Assembly (NCBI GenBank): GCA_050633585.1
Contig: JBOEGT010000002.1
Span: 1 to 64,000, forward strand
Source: CALKZN01 sp050633585
Lineage (GTDB): Bacteria; Pseudomonadota; Gammaproteobacteria; Arenicellales; Arenicellaceae
Length of the DNA stretch: 64,000 nucleotides
Reading direction: 5' to 3'
In this document: positions 1 to 7,816 of the stretch, in pieces
Layout of the letters: every line of letters starts with the position of its first letter
Numbering within the stretch: the first letter of the stretch is position 1
Program-made: the position numbers and the translations under genes
Notes under the pieces: model-generated
Database searches by the model: none
Seen by the model: the letters and a program-made list of their open reading frames with translations, nothing else
What the model was told of the DNA's origin: nothing

Positions 1-54
1 TCTATTTATTAGCTTGAATCAGGCAATTGGCAAGTAAATACTCATTTTTTAAGA

Positions 55-76
55 ATGATATGATACAATATATCAT
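55..76. promoter_or_regulatory. Zur-like operator 1
   Basis: An imperfect palindrome with 8-bp arms AATGATAT/ATATCATT (54-61 and 70-77), 56 bp before the COG0523 GTPase gene. The 22-mer at 55-76 matches the reverse complement of 6950-6971 at 20 of 22 positions. Its core resembles the gammaproteobacterial Zur palindrome (TGTTATAATATAACA type), and the genes behind it are zinc genes, so Zur is the likely binder. That regulator assignment is inference. Confidence 0.7.
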
Positions 77-132
77 TTATGAGTATTCCTACATATAATT
101 CAGTCCAGATCAAACTTAACGAGAAATAGACA

Positions 133-1344
133 ATGCTAGAGACATTAGAGGTCAATAAACTACCTGTTACGGTACTTTCAGGTTTTCTTGGTGCTGGGAA
201 AACGACTGTTCTCAGCCATATTTTAAATAATAGAGAAGGCAAAAAAGTGGCTGTCATTGTGAATGATATGAGTGAAATCAATATTGATTCCGCCGTGGTT
301 CAAAATGACGTTTCGCTCAATCGCAGTGAAGAAAAATTGGTGGAAATGAGCAATGGTTGTATCTGCTGTACGTTGCGAGAGGATTTGTTAGAAGAAGTGA
401 ATAAGCTAGCAAAAGATGGTCGCTTTGATTATTTGATCATTGAGTCTACGGGCATCTCAGAGCCGTTGCCTGTGGCTGAAACGTTCACCTTTGCCGATGA
501 AGCCGGAGTGTCACTCTCTGATGTGGCTGACTTGGATACGATGGTCACTGTGGTTGATGCGGCGAATTTCTTAAAGGACTATGAAGAAGCCCAATACTTA
601 CAAGATAAGGGGGAGTCTTTGGGCGAGGAAGATGAGCGCAGTGTTGCTGATTTGCTAGTCGATCAGGTTGAATTCGCCGATGTTATTTTGGTGAGTAAAA
701 TAGATTTAGTGGCAACGGATGAGGTCGAAAGACTCACGGCTGTTTTGAAGAGCCTCAACACAACGGCTCAAATTATTCCGATTAATCAAGGGCAAGTTGA
801 TATTGATGCCGTCTTAAATACAGGCTTGTTTGATTTTGAAAAAGCGGAACAATCACCGGGTTGGCTTAAGGAAATGCGAGGAGAGCATGTTCCTGAGACA
901 GAGGAATACGGCATTGGTAGCTTTAGCTATTCGGCGCGTCGACCATTTCATCCAGAGAAATTTTATAATTTTCTGCACAACACGAAAGCCTATGGCAAAT
1001 TGATACGGTCAAAAGGTTATTTTTGGTTGGCAACTCGGCCACAATTTGCGGGTCAATGGAATCAAGCCGGTGGTATCGCACGATATGGTTTTGGAGGCAT
1101 GTTTTGGAAGGCGGTGCCTAAAGATCAATGGCCTACTGATGAGGAATATTTGGCATCCATTGAGAAACAGTGGGTAGAGCCGTTTGGTGATATGCGCCAA
1201 GAGTTAGTGTTTATTGGTCAAAACCTTGATCAAGAGGCGGTAGTGAATGCTTTGGATGAATGCTTGCTCAGTGAAGAAGAGCTTTTGAGAGGCAAATTCT
1301 ATTGGGATACATTAAGTGACCCATTTCCAGTGTGGGAGAAGTAA
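133..1344 (+). CDS. COG0523 (CobW/YjiA-type) zinc-associated GTPase, copy 1
   Basis: A 403-aa SIMIBI-class GTPase of the COG0523 family, whose members are thought to deliver metal (often Zn) to client enzymes. Visible motifs: Walker A GFLGAGKT at residues 17-24, the family metal motif CICC at 76-79, and a G4-like SKID near residue 190. The C-terminal third looks like the CobW_C domain. It is the first gene of an apparent operon with DUF1826 and znuACB and lies directly behind a Zur-like operator, so it is probably induced on zinc starvation. A second COG0523 gene lies at 7813-8862 and is clearly a different subfamily by sequence. The client protein cannot be told from sequence. Confidence 0.9.
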   Translation: MLETLEVNKLPVTVLSGFLGAGKTTVLSHILNNREGKKVAVIVNDMSEINIDSAVVQNDVSLNRSEEKLVEMSNGCICCTLREDLLEEVNKLAKDGRFDYLIIESTGISEPLPVAETFTFADEAGVSLSDVADLDTMVTVVDAANFLKDYEEAQYLQDKGESLGEEDERSVADLLVDQVEFADVILVSKIDLVATDEVERLTAVLKSLNTTAQIIPINQGQVDIDAVLNTGLFDFEKAEQSPGWLKEMRGEHVPETEEYGIGSFSYSARRPFHPEKFYNFLHNTKAYGKLIRSKGYFWLATRPQFAGQWNQAGGIARYGFGGMFWKAVPKDQWPTDEEYLASIEKQWVEPFGDMRQELVFIGQNLDQEAVVNALDECLLSEEELLRGKFYWDTLSDPFPVWEK

Positions 1345-1346
1345 TC

Positions 1347-2033
1347 ATGATGCCCGCCTATGCAAACAAACTTGATGCTACATCGACTGCTGCCGCATCG
1401 AAGCGGCTCGGACGTTCTTCATGCGGTACAGACCCACTGATTTTTGCCGATATCTATCAAGACAATATTAATATGACGACCTGGCAGCGCGACTTGTCTC
1501 AGCCTTTGAAGGCTTCGGTCCGTCGCTTTTTGTTGTCTCGCCCTGATTTTCAATCAAACTTAACCGTGACACCGCAAAATGTTTCTTCATGCCTAAACGA
1601 AGCCTTTGGTTCGGACGAATACCTTGAGCTGGTTGACAACATCACTGAATTAGTTGAAGTGTTTTGTTATTTGCTGGAGACATCGTATACGGGGTTGCGA
1701 TTAACCGCCTTAGATCGTGCTATGTGCCCCAAATTTCATGTCGATAGAGTGCCGTGTCGTTTGGTGACAACCTATGAAGGAATCGCGACGGAGTGGTTAT
1801 CTCATGATGTCGTTGATCGGACAAAGCTTGGGCTTGGATCTCAAGGTTTAAAAGACAGTGAGTCTGGTCTTTATCAACACCATGAAGATATTCAGCAGCT
1901 TGATTGCGGAGATGTTGCCATTTTAAAAGGAGAGACATGGATGAATAACGAAAACGCAGGTTTAGTGCATCGCTCTCCATCACCATCAACCGGCGAAAGG
2001 CGTTTGCTACTCACCTTAGATTTTGTCGCTTAG
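1347..2033 (+). CDS. DUF1826 family protein
   Basis: About 228 residues. It matches what I remember of DUF1826, including the signature around MCPKFHVDRVPCRLVTTY. The family has no established function but is often found beside COG0523 GTPases and Zur-regulated genes. A GTG at 1332 would give a longer form overlapping the GTPase gene by 13 nt. I prefer ATG 1347 because GGAGAAG at 1335-1341 is at proper distance. The conserved Cys and His residues in the signature could bind metal, which is inference. No signal peptide is visible, so it is probably cytoplasmic. Confidence 0.75.
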   Translation: MMPAYANKLDATSTAAASKRLGRSSCGTDPLIFADIYQDNINMTTWQRDLSQPLKASVRRFLLSRPDFQSNLTVTPQNVSSCLNEAFGSDEYLELVDNITELVEVFCYLLETSYTGLRLTALDRAMCPKFHVDRVPCRLVTTYEGIATEWLSHDVVDRTKLGLGSQGLKDSESGLYQHHEDIQQLDCGDVAILKGETWMNNENAGLVHRSPSPSTGERRLLLTLDFVA

Positions 2034-2093
2034 TGTTATCCTAGGAAAAGCCTAAGCTGATATAATTTCAACTTTTACTTATATGTTTGTATC

Positions 2094-3191
2094 ATGAAAA
2101 AACTGTTTTTATACCTTGTCATCTTCCTGCCGCTATTGTCTGCTTGTGATAACAGTGAAACCTCTCAACCGGAGCAAGATACTGAAAAGACAAGGTATGT
2201 TGTTGCTGAGGAATCAAAATCAATTGTGACAAGCTTTTATCCTTTGGCTTTTATGGCGGAGCAAATTGTTAAAGACAAAGCGCAAGTGATCAACATGGCG
2301 GGAAGTGTTGATGTGCATGCGTATGAGCCTTCTCCACAAGATCTTGTTAAGTTGAATCAAGCTAACTTGGTGATATTTCAAGGGGCTGAACTGGAGCCTT
2401 GGACGGATGGTGTCATTCCAGAGCTAAAATCTAAAGGGGGCGCAACATTAGAGGTGTCTCACCATTTAGAACTGGCTAAGATGGAAGAGCACGGTGAGCA
2501 CGAAGATGAACATAAAGGTTCTGAGCAGGGCAAACATCATGATGAGTTGGACAAAGATCAGCATGATGAATCCAAAGAAGGTAAGCACCAAGCATTGAAA
2601 GAAGATAAGCATGAAGGGTCAGAAGACGGGCACCATGAAGAAGAGGGGCATCATGATGAACATCATCACGGCGAGTATGACCCTCATACATGGCTTGACC
2701 CTATCCTTGCTCAGCAAATGGTGGATGAAATCTTAGAAGCGGTAGTCGCTATCGATTCTGCGAATAAAACATTTTATCAATCAAATGCTCAAATATTGAA
2801 AGGTAAGTTTGCCCAGCTTGATAAAGATTTTCAGTCAGGCTTAGCGCAATGTGGAAATAAAGAGCTAATTATTTCTCATGATGCTTATGGGTATTTGGCA
2901 CGTCGATACAACTTTGAAGCGCATACCATCACGGGTTTTTCTCCGCATGATGAGCCTTCAGCCAAAATTTTGGCTGAATTGAAAGAAGAAGCTAAAGAGG
3001 GAATCACTCATATTCTTGTCGAAGAAAATAATGTCCGTCGCTTTGCGGATACCTTAGCGCGTGAGACTGGATTAGCGACGTTGCCCGCCAACCCACTTGG
3101 CCGAGGAACACTTGACTCACAAAAAAACTTTTTTGATGTGATGAATGAAAACTTGAACAGCTTTAAAATAGCGTTAAACTGTCGAGAATGA
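2094..3191 (+). CDS. znuA: Zinc ABC transporter substrate-binding lipoprotein ZnuA
   Basis: A 365-aa cluster A-I metal-binding protein of the high-affinity zinc importer. It starts with a lipoprotein signal peptide ending in lipobox LSAC (Cys18), so it should be membrane-anchored rather than free in the periplasm. Likely zinc-site histidines lie in VHAYEPS (H75), DPHTWLD (about H198) and ISHDAYG. Between them, residues 123-192 form an unusually long His/Glu/Asp/Lys-rich loop, typical of ZnuA and thought to capture zinc. It overlaps znuC by 4 nt (ATGA). No separate Zur box is obvious in the 60 bp before it, so the operator at 55-76 probably serves it too. Confidence 0.93.
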   Translation: MKKLFLYLVIFLPLLSACDNSETSQPEQDTEKTRYVVAEESKSIVTSFYPLAFMAEQIVKDKAQVINMAGSVDVHAYEPSPQDLVKLNQANLVIFQGAELEPWTDGVIPELKSKGGATLEVSHHLELAKMEEHGEHEDEHKGSEQGKHHDELDKDQHDESKEGKHQALKEDKHEGSEDGHHEEEGHHDEHHHGEYDPHTWLDPILAQQMVDEILEAVVAIDSANKTFYQSNAQILKGKFAQLDKDFQSGLAQCGNKELIISHDAYGYLARRYNFEAHTITGFSPHDEPSAKILAELKEEAKEGITHILVEENNVRRFADTLARETGLATLPANPLGRGTLDSQKNFFDVMNENLNSFKIALNCRE

Positions 3192-3901
3192 TTACTGCAA
3201 AAAATGTGGGCTTAGTGATTGAGGGAAGCGTCATCTTAGATGACGTTTCTTTTTCCATTCAAGCAGGGGAATATATTGGCTTAATTGGTCCGAATGGTGC
3301 TGGAAAAAGCAGTTTGATTAAGCTTATTTTAGGGCTCAACAAGACGACATCGGGATCGCTTGATATTGATCATCAAACGAAGATTGGTTATGTGCCACAA
3401 AATTATCTGTTATCGCCTGTTGTGCCTATTTCTGTAGAAGAAGTATTGAGCATGTCTGGCATTAACGGCCAAGATCAGTTGTCACATCAGCTTGAACAAG
3501 TGGGGTTGAAAAGCGATTTTTTAAATCGAAACTTTCATCAACTGTCCGGTGGCCAACAACAACGCGTGATTATTGCAAGAGCCTTGTGTTCAGAGCCAAA
3601 TTTGTTGGTCTTTGATGAGCCGCTTAATGGCGTAGATTACGAAACTAAAATGTCGATTTATACGTTGTTGGCAGACCTTAATAAAACCAAAAATTTGACC
3701 ATTCTTTTTGTGTCTCATGAAGTAGATCATATCGTGGGACAGTGTCATCATATTTTGTGTTTAAATCGGACTATGCATACGGGTTGTCATCCATTAGATT
3801 TTGCGAAAGGCATCATTACAGATTGTCCCGTGTTAGATAATGTTTCCCAAACATTGCCAGTTCATCATCATCACGATACAAAGTCTTCATGTTCTTGTTA
3901 G
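3188..3901 (+). CDS. znuC: Zinc ABC transporter ATP-binding protein ZnuC
   Basis: A 237-aa ABC ATPase. Walker A GPNGAGKSS, Q-loop region VPQNY, signature LSGGQQQR, Walker B LLVFDEP and the H-loop VSHE are all visible. The C-terminus ends in a short metal-binding-like tail, HHHHD followed by SCSC. The start overlaps the znuA stop by 4 nt and the end overlaps znuB by 13 nt, so the three subunits are translationally coupled. It powers zinc uptake through ZnuB with ZnuA as binding protein. Confidence 0.93.
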   Translation: MITAKNVGLVIEGSVILDDVSFSIQAGEYIGLIGPNGAGKSSLIKLILGLNKTTSGSLDIDHQTKIGYVPQNYLLSPVVPISVEEVLSMSGINGQDQLSHQLEQVGLKSDFLNRNFHQLSGGQQQRVIIARALCSEPNLLVFDEPLNGVDYETKMSIYTLLADLNKTKNLTILFVSHEVDHIVGQCHHILCLNRTMHTGCHPLDFAKGIITDCPVLDNVSQTLPVHHHHDTKSSCSC

Positions 3902-4701
3902 AAGTTTTTCAGTATGACTTCATGAACAGAGCGTTCATTGTCGGGCTTTTTACCGCCGTGTGTACAGCGATGCTTGGAAATTTCGTGGTGACTGCGAGGC
4001 AAGCCGTTGTCTCAGATATGTTGGCGCATACCGCGTTAGTGGGTGTAGGCTTAGGGATTTTTTGGCAACTTTCTCCGACGTTTTTGGCGATGTGTACCAC
4101 TATCGTGGCAGCGGTTGCGTTGTGGTGGCTGAGTCGAGCGAAAGATCAAGCACCAGAAGCGATATCAATGCTGCTGTTGACGGGAGGCCTTGCTACCGCT
4201 TTGTTGTTGACGCACCTTCAAAAAGATCATCCTGTGGGCTTGGATACGTATTTGTTTGGTTCTATTTTGACGATCACTGAACATGAAATGTGGAGTTTTA
4301 TTGGTTTAAGCATCGTTATCTCTGGCGTGTTACTTTTCTGTTGGAAGCCTTTTTTAACGCTTGTGTTTGATAAAGATTTTTTTAAAACGCAACCGTATGC
4401 GATTTTTTATGAAATCCTCTTTATGGTGTTGATTGCGTTGGTCGTTGGCATTGGTTTGAAAGTCATCGGTGGTCTCTTAATTGGCGCTTTATTGGTTATT
4501 CCAGTGCTTATCGCTCAATCATTTGGAAAGAGTTTTCGTCAGAATGTTTGGATGAGTGTGTTGGTGAATTTGCTGGCGGTCACCACGGGAATATTTGCAT
4601 CCTTTTATTTTGATGTACCCACAAGTAGCGGTATTGTCTTGAGCCTTATCGCGCTATACATTGTATCGAAAATGAACTTTTTACAAAAAGCCAACAACTA
4701 A
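3889..4701 (+). CDS. znuB: Zinc ABC transporter permease ZnuB
   Basis: A 270-aa ABC-3 family inner-membrane permease with about eight hydrophobic segments. The family-typical stretch GLKVIGGLLIGALLVIP is present. The ATG at 3889 lies inside znuC and gives the usual start, with the sequence LEVFQYDFMNRAF. It completes the znuACB set. No strong terminator is visible after it; 4702-4916 (215 bp) holds no gene I can support. Confidence 0.92.
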   Translation: MFLLEVFQYDFMNRAFIVGLFTAVCTAMLGNFVVTARQAVVSDMLAHTALVGVGLGIFWQLSPTFLAMCTTIVAAVALWWLSRAKDQAPEAISMLLLTGGLATALLLTHLQKDHPVGLDTYLFGSILTITEHEMWSFIGLSIVISGVLLFCWKPFLTLVFDKDFFKTQPYAIFYEILFMVLIALVVGIGLKVIGGLLIGALLVIPVLIAQSFGKSFRQNVWMSVLVNLLAVTTGIFASFYFDVPTSSGIVLSLIALYIVSKMNFLQKANN

Positions 4702-4916
4702 ATTTGATGTGTAAGTGAGTCGTGGTAAGGGTTTTAGTTGCTGAGAATGACCCAGAAAAAAATTGCTTGGATACCCATGGAAGATGTTCAAAAAGCAAGA
4801 TTATGTAACAGGCCCTAGTTGCTTTCTAACATTATAAAATCCGCAAACATTATCAAATGTGTTTCCCTATGATTGTTTTCGGAGGCGCTATTGATTGACG
4901 TGCTATTTGGAGAAAT

Positions 4917-5798
4917 ATGATGAAAACATCGACAAGTAATCACTATAGACAACGATTAACGAAAGTGATCGATTATATCTATAACAACCTCGATGGAGAT
5001 CTTGGTGTGAATACGTTGGCGGATATCGCAATGATGTCACCATACCACTTTCATCGTATTTATCGTGAAATGGCAAATGACACGGTGAATGCAACTGTGC
5101 GTCGCTTGCGCCTCCAACGAGCGGCGGCTGATTTGATTCGTTCAGAAAAGCCGTTATCCGACATTGCGAGAACCGTGTCTTATGGCAGCTTGGAGGCATT
5201 TAGTCGTGCATTTACGAAAGAGTTTGGTGAGGCACCGAGCGATTATCGTGAGGCGCGACAAAATCTTCCAGTGTCACAAGACCAACCGTTTATCGCAATG
5301 CTACCTTCACCGAAGAGGTTAGTTGAAATGTTTACAGTAGAAATGATGGATTTAGATGAAATACATCTCGCGGGTTATCCACACAAAGGCAATTATATGG
5401 AAATAGGTGCCGTCTTTGAGAAGTTGTTTGTTTATGGTGCCAGCCAGCACTTGATTGATGAAAATACCCGATCTTTTGGTATTTATTATGATGACCCTGA
5501 ATCTATTGATGAGAAAGAATTGCGTTCGATGGCCTGTGGTACTTTAGATCCGAATGCGGAGCTCACAGGTGATGATATTCCGGAAAGAATTTCGATACCT
5601 GAAGGGCGATACGCATCCGTATTGTTTAAGGGCTCATATGCGGAATTAGATAAGCCTTATAGCTGGTTGTTTGGTGAGTGGTTTCCAAAGAGTGGCTTTG
5701 AGGCGGGTGACTTTCCGCCAATCGAAGAATATTTAAATGACCCGAAAGTCACGCCTCCGAGTGAATTGTTGACTCGAATTTATTGCAAACTTGGATAG
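4917..5798 (+). CDS. AraC-family regulator with GyrI-like effector domain
   Basis: 293 residues. The two helix-turn-helix motifs of AraC/XylS regulators are at the N-terminus (about residues 10-110, with the LADIAMMSPYHFHR and FGEAPSDYR landmarks). The C-terminal 150 residues form a GyrI-like/SOUL-type small-molecule-binding domain, as in Rob- and SbmC-type proteins. Two ATGs are adjacent, at 4917 and 4920. The GGAG at 4909-4912 fits 4920 better. The ligand and target are unknown. It is followed by a 12-bp inverted repeat at 5847-5879 that could be its operator or a terminator. Confidence 0.85.
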   Translation: MMKTSTSNHYRQRLTKVIDYIYNNLDGDLGVNTLADIAMMSPYHFHRIYREMANDTVNATVRRLRLQRAAADLIRSEKPLSDIARTVSYGSLEAFSRAFTKEFGEAPSDYREARQNLPVSQDQPFIAMLPSPKRLVEMFTVEMMDLDEIHLAGYPHKGNYMEIGAVFEKLFVYGASQHLIDENTRSFGIYYDDPESIDEKELRSMACGTLDPNAELTGDDIPERISIPEGRYASVLFKGSYAELDKPYSWLFGEWFPKSGFEAGDFPPIEEYLNDPKVTPPSELLTRIYCKLG

Positions 5799-5846
5799 TT
5801 TTTTCGGCATGCTTTGATTGAGCATTTTTGATCAAATAGAGAAGTT

Positions 5847-5879
5847 GTAGATATGCATAATGCAGTGATGCATATCTAC
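5847..5879. repeat. Perfect 12-bp inverted repeat
   Basis: Arms GTAGATATGCAT (5847-5858) and ATGCATATCTAC (5868-5879) flank a 9-nt loop, 48 bp after the AraC gene and 122 bp before the next gene. No T-run follows on the + strand, so it is more like an operator or RNA hairpin than a classical terminator. Confidence 0.7.
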
Positions 5880-6001
5880 TGACTTACTGATAAAAGGTTG
5901 GAGTGTATGCAATAAAACCAACAATGACTGAGCTTAAAATCTTGGCAGAAAATATGCTGCGAACGATGGGCTCTACTTTTCACCTATAGGACTCATTTCA
6001 C

Positions 6002-6436
6002 ATGAATAAACCTTTTCAAATGAACGACTTTCTTGTTATCACTCTTATTGTCAGTATTTGGGTGAATGCTTCGGAAGTATTTCGATATTTTGTTTTGGTT
6101 AGACCCGAAATGCATGAATATTTATCGGTTGTTCCCGGTGTTGCTGATATGGATTGGGGCATCTTTGTCATATGGGGTTTTTGGGATACATTGCTGACCG
6201 CTTTATATGTTTTTCTGTTTTGGCTATGTGCGAAAGTTTTTGGGAATAATGCAAAGTCTATTTTAGTCAGCGGTTTTATGTCTTGGTGTTTTTTCTTTTT
6301 GCTCTTTTGGGTTGGCTTAGCAAATATGAACCTTTCAAGTTGGCGCTTTTTGCTCATAGTTCTCCCGTTAGCCTTGGTTGAAAGCGTAGTCGCTAGTTAT
6401 ATTGCCTCAAAGCTTTATTTAAGAAAAAATGCATAG
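6002..6436 (+). CDS. Small integral membrane protein, function unknown
   Basis: 144 residues with four hydrophobic segments (about 10-33, 50-80, 85-108 and 113-137) and short charged loops. I do not recognise a family. A weak AGGA lies about 11 nt before the ATG. Together with the MGMT-like gene 32 bp downstream it sits between the two zinc operons, but nothing in it suggests metal transport. The reading frame is well supported by composition and by the absence of a better frame. Confidence 0.6.
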   Translation: MNKPFQMNDFLVITLIVSIWVNASEVFRYFVLVRPEMHEYLSVVPGVADMDWGIFVIWGFWDTLLTALYVFLFWLCAKVFGNNAKSILVSGFMSWCFFFLLFWVGLANMNLSSWRFLLIVLPLALVESVVASYIASKLYLRKNA

Positions 6437-6468
6437 ATAGTATTTGAATAATTAATGGGTTTGTAAAA

Positions 6469-6894
6469 ATGGCAAAGCATAAAAGTTGGAATGAAAAGTT
6501 AGCGACATCGAAACCTCATGTGGTTAAGCGGTTAGATAAAAATTTTGCGGGAATGATATCTGGGCAACAAATGTTAGTTCCTTCACCTGCTCTGTTAGAT
6601 GCATTTATTAATACGTTAGCGGAAGGGAAGAGTATGACGATTGTTGAAATGCGGGCTGCACTTGCTTATCAGCATGAGGCTGATGTCACATGCCCCATTG
6701 CAACGGGTTTTGCGATGAAAATTGTCGCTGAGGCCGCATTTGAAAACCTAGATAAAGGAAAGCCCATCACTAAAATAACGCCTGTGTGGCGAGTACTAGA
6801 CAAAGATTCAAAGACCTTGAAAAAAGTGTCTTTTGATCCAAGTGCAATATTGTCGTTAAGAGAGGCTGAGGGCATTGTTTCATTAAGTTCATAA
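6469..6894 (+). CDS. MGMT-like small DNA-binding-fold protein (methyltransferase-dead type)
   Basis: 141 residues. The overall pattern (N-terminal KSWNEKL, a MTIVEMRAAL segment, TCPIATG, then TPVWRVL and a LREAEG helix near the end) resembles a group annotated as MGMT-family proteins: the winged-helix domain of O6-alkylguanine-DNA alkyltransferase. The alkyl-acceptor motif PCHR is not present. The only central cysteine lies in TCPIATG, so the repair reaction is unlikely to be classical. The family assignment is from memory and tentative. A short start region without a strong ribosome site precedes ATG 6469. Confidence 0.55.
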   Translation: MAKHKSWNEKLATSKPHVVKRLDKNFAGMISGQQMLVPSPALLDAFINTLAEGKSMTIVEMRAALAYQHEADVTCPIATGFAMKIVAEAAFENLDKGKPITKITPVWRVLDKDSKTLKKVSFDPSAILSLREAEGIVSLSS

Positions 6895-6949
6895 TGCCTG
6901 TTGAGGTTGATTTATCTTAATCGTGTTATCGATTAATATGTCTTGTTAA

Positions 6950-6971
6950 ATGATATAATGTATCATATGAT
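6950..6971. promoter_or_regulatory. Zur-like operator 2
   Basis: Palindromic core ATGATA-N5-TATCAT (6950-6966). The 22-mer is the reverse complement of operator 1 (55-76) with only two mismatches. It lies 33 bp before the MerC-like/hisI/COG0523 operon, which implies that both zinc operons answer to the same repressor. Confidence 0.7.
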
Positions 6972-7003
6972 TTTATTTTCGTATTTAGCGCCCTTCTTTA
7001 AAT

Positions 7004-7402
7004 GTGAAAATCACACATATTCAAACTATCCTAGATAATATTGCCATAGCGTTTGCTGTGATCTGTACTATTCACTGTTTGCTGCTACCGCTTGTTAACA
7101 TGGTGTTGCCAATTCAAGTCGTTATGCCTGAGTGGTATGGGGCTTTCCATCAGTTGTTCTTAATAGTCGTTATTCCAGTGAGTATTATTTCTCTCACGTT
7201 AGGGTGTGAACATCATCGGAAATGGCATAATGTCTTGTTAGGGTTTATAGGTTTGTGTTTGTTAGTGTTTGCAGTTTTTTTAGGCGGTGAATTGGCGGAT
7301 GAATTCAATCAAAAAATGATAGCTGCCTTTGGGGCAGTTATCATTTTATTCAGCCAAATAAGAAACTACATCTTGTGTCATTTTGATCAGTTTAATTGTT
7401 GA
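7004..7402 (+). CDS. MerC-domain small membrane protein
   Basis: 132 residues, four transmembrane segments. The first carries a Cys pair in the context VICTIHCLLLP, which is the MerC hallmark (MerC proteins take up Hg2+ or related thiophilic metal ions). Later a CEHHRKWH segment supplies a further Cys and three His. Start is GTG 7004 with no strong ribosome site. No merR, merA or merT is nearby. With a Zur-like box in front and hisI and COG0523 behind, a role in zinc uptake or handling is more likely than mercury resistance, but this is inference. Confidence 0.75.
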   Translation: MKITHIQTILDNIAIAFAVICTIHCLLLPLVNMVLPIQVVMPEWYGAFHQLFLIVVIPVSIISLTLGCEHHRKWHNVLLGFIGLCLLVFAVFLGGELADEFNQKMIAAFGAVIILFSQIRNYILCHFDQFNC

Positions 7403-7408
7403 AACTTT

Positions 7409-7816
7409 ATGAAAAATATTTTTTTTGAGTCGATGGAAGAGTGCCAAAAGGGAGAGGGTTTTACATTGTTAGAAGCCTTGGATAACTTGCAATATAATGC
7501 GGATGGCTTAGTGCCGGTGATTACGCAAGACGCCAGTTCGATGAAAATCTTGATGATGGCGTGGATGAATCGAGAATCCATAGAGAAGAGTTTAGCGACA
7601 AAATGTATGACGTATTGGTCACGATCACGACAATCATTTTGGATAAAGGGTGAAACAAGCGGGAACACGCAATTGTTGAAGCAAATGTCGATAGATTGTG
7701 ATGGCGATAGTATTTTATGTTTAGTTGAGCAAAAAGGGGGAGCTTGCCATACAGGTAGACCAAACTGTTTTTATTGGGATGTCAATTCGGTGGAAAATAA
7801 AGTGGTAATGAGTTGA
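7409..7816 (+). CDS. hisI: Phosphoribosyl-AMP cyclohydrolase (HisI-type), probably the zinc-stress paralogue
   Basis: 135 residues, only the PRA-cyclohydrolase domain (third step of histidine synthesis), without the HisE half. The family core is intact: DCDGDSIL, ACHTG and CF supply the three zinc-binding cysteines. It lies outside any his operon, between a MerC-like gene and a COG0523 GTPase and behind a Zur-like box. Duplicate hisI genes are known members of Zur regulons, where they may keep histidine synthesis going or receive metal from the adjacent GTPase. Whether a second hisI exists elsewhere cannot be seen here. Confidence 0.85.
   Translation: MKNIFFESMEECQKGEGFTLLEALDNLQYNADGLVPVITQDASSMKILMMAWMNRESIEKSLATKCMTYWSRSRQSFWIKGETSGNTQLLKQMSIDCDGDSILCLVEQKGGACHTGRPNCFYWDVNSVENKVVMS

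Noticed and set aside
19..30. An empty entry in the findings list (title: placeholder removed)
   Set aside because: It carries no claim and should be ignored; no signal was seen at the left edge apart from the operator at 55-76.
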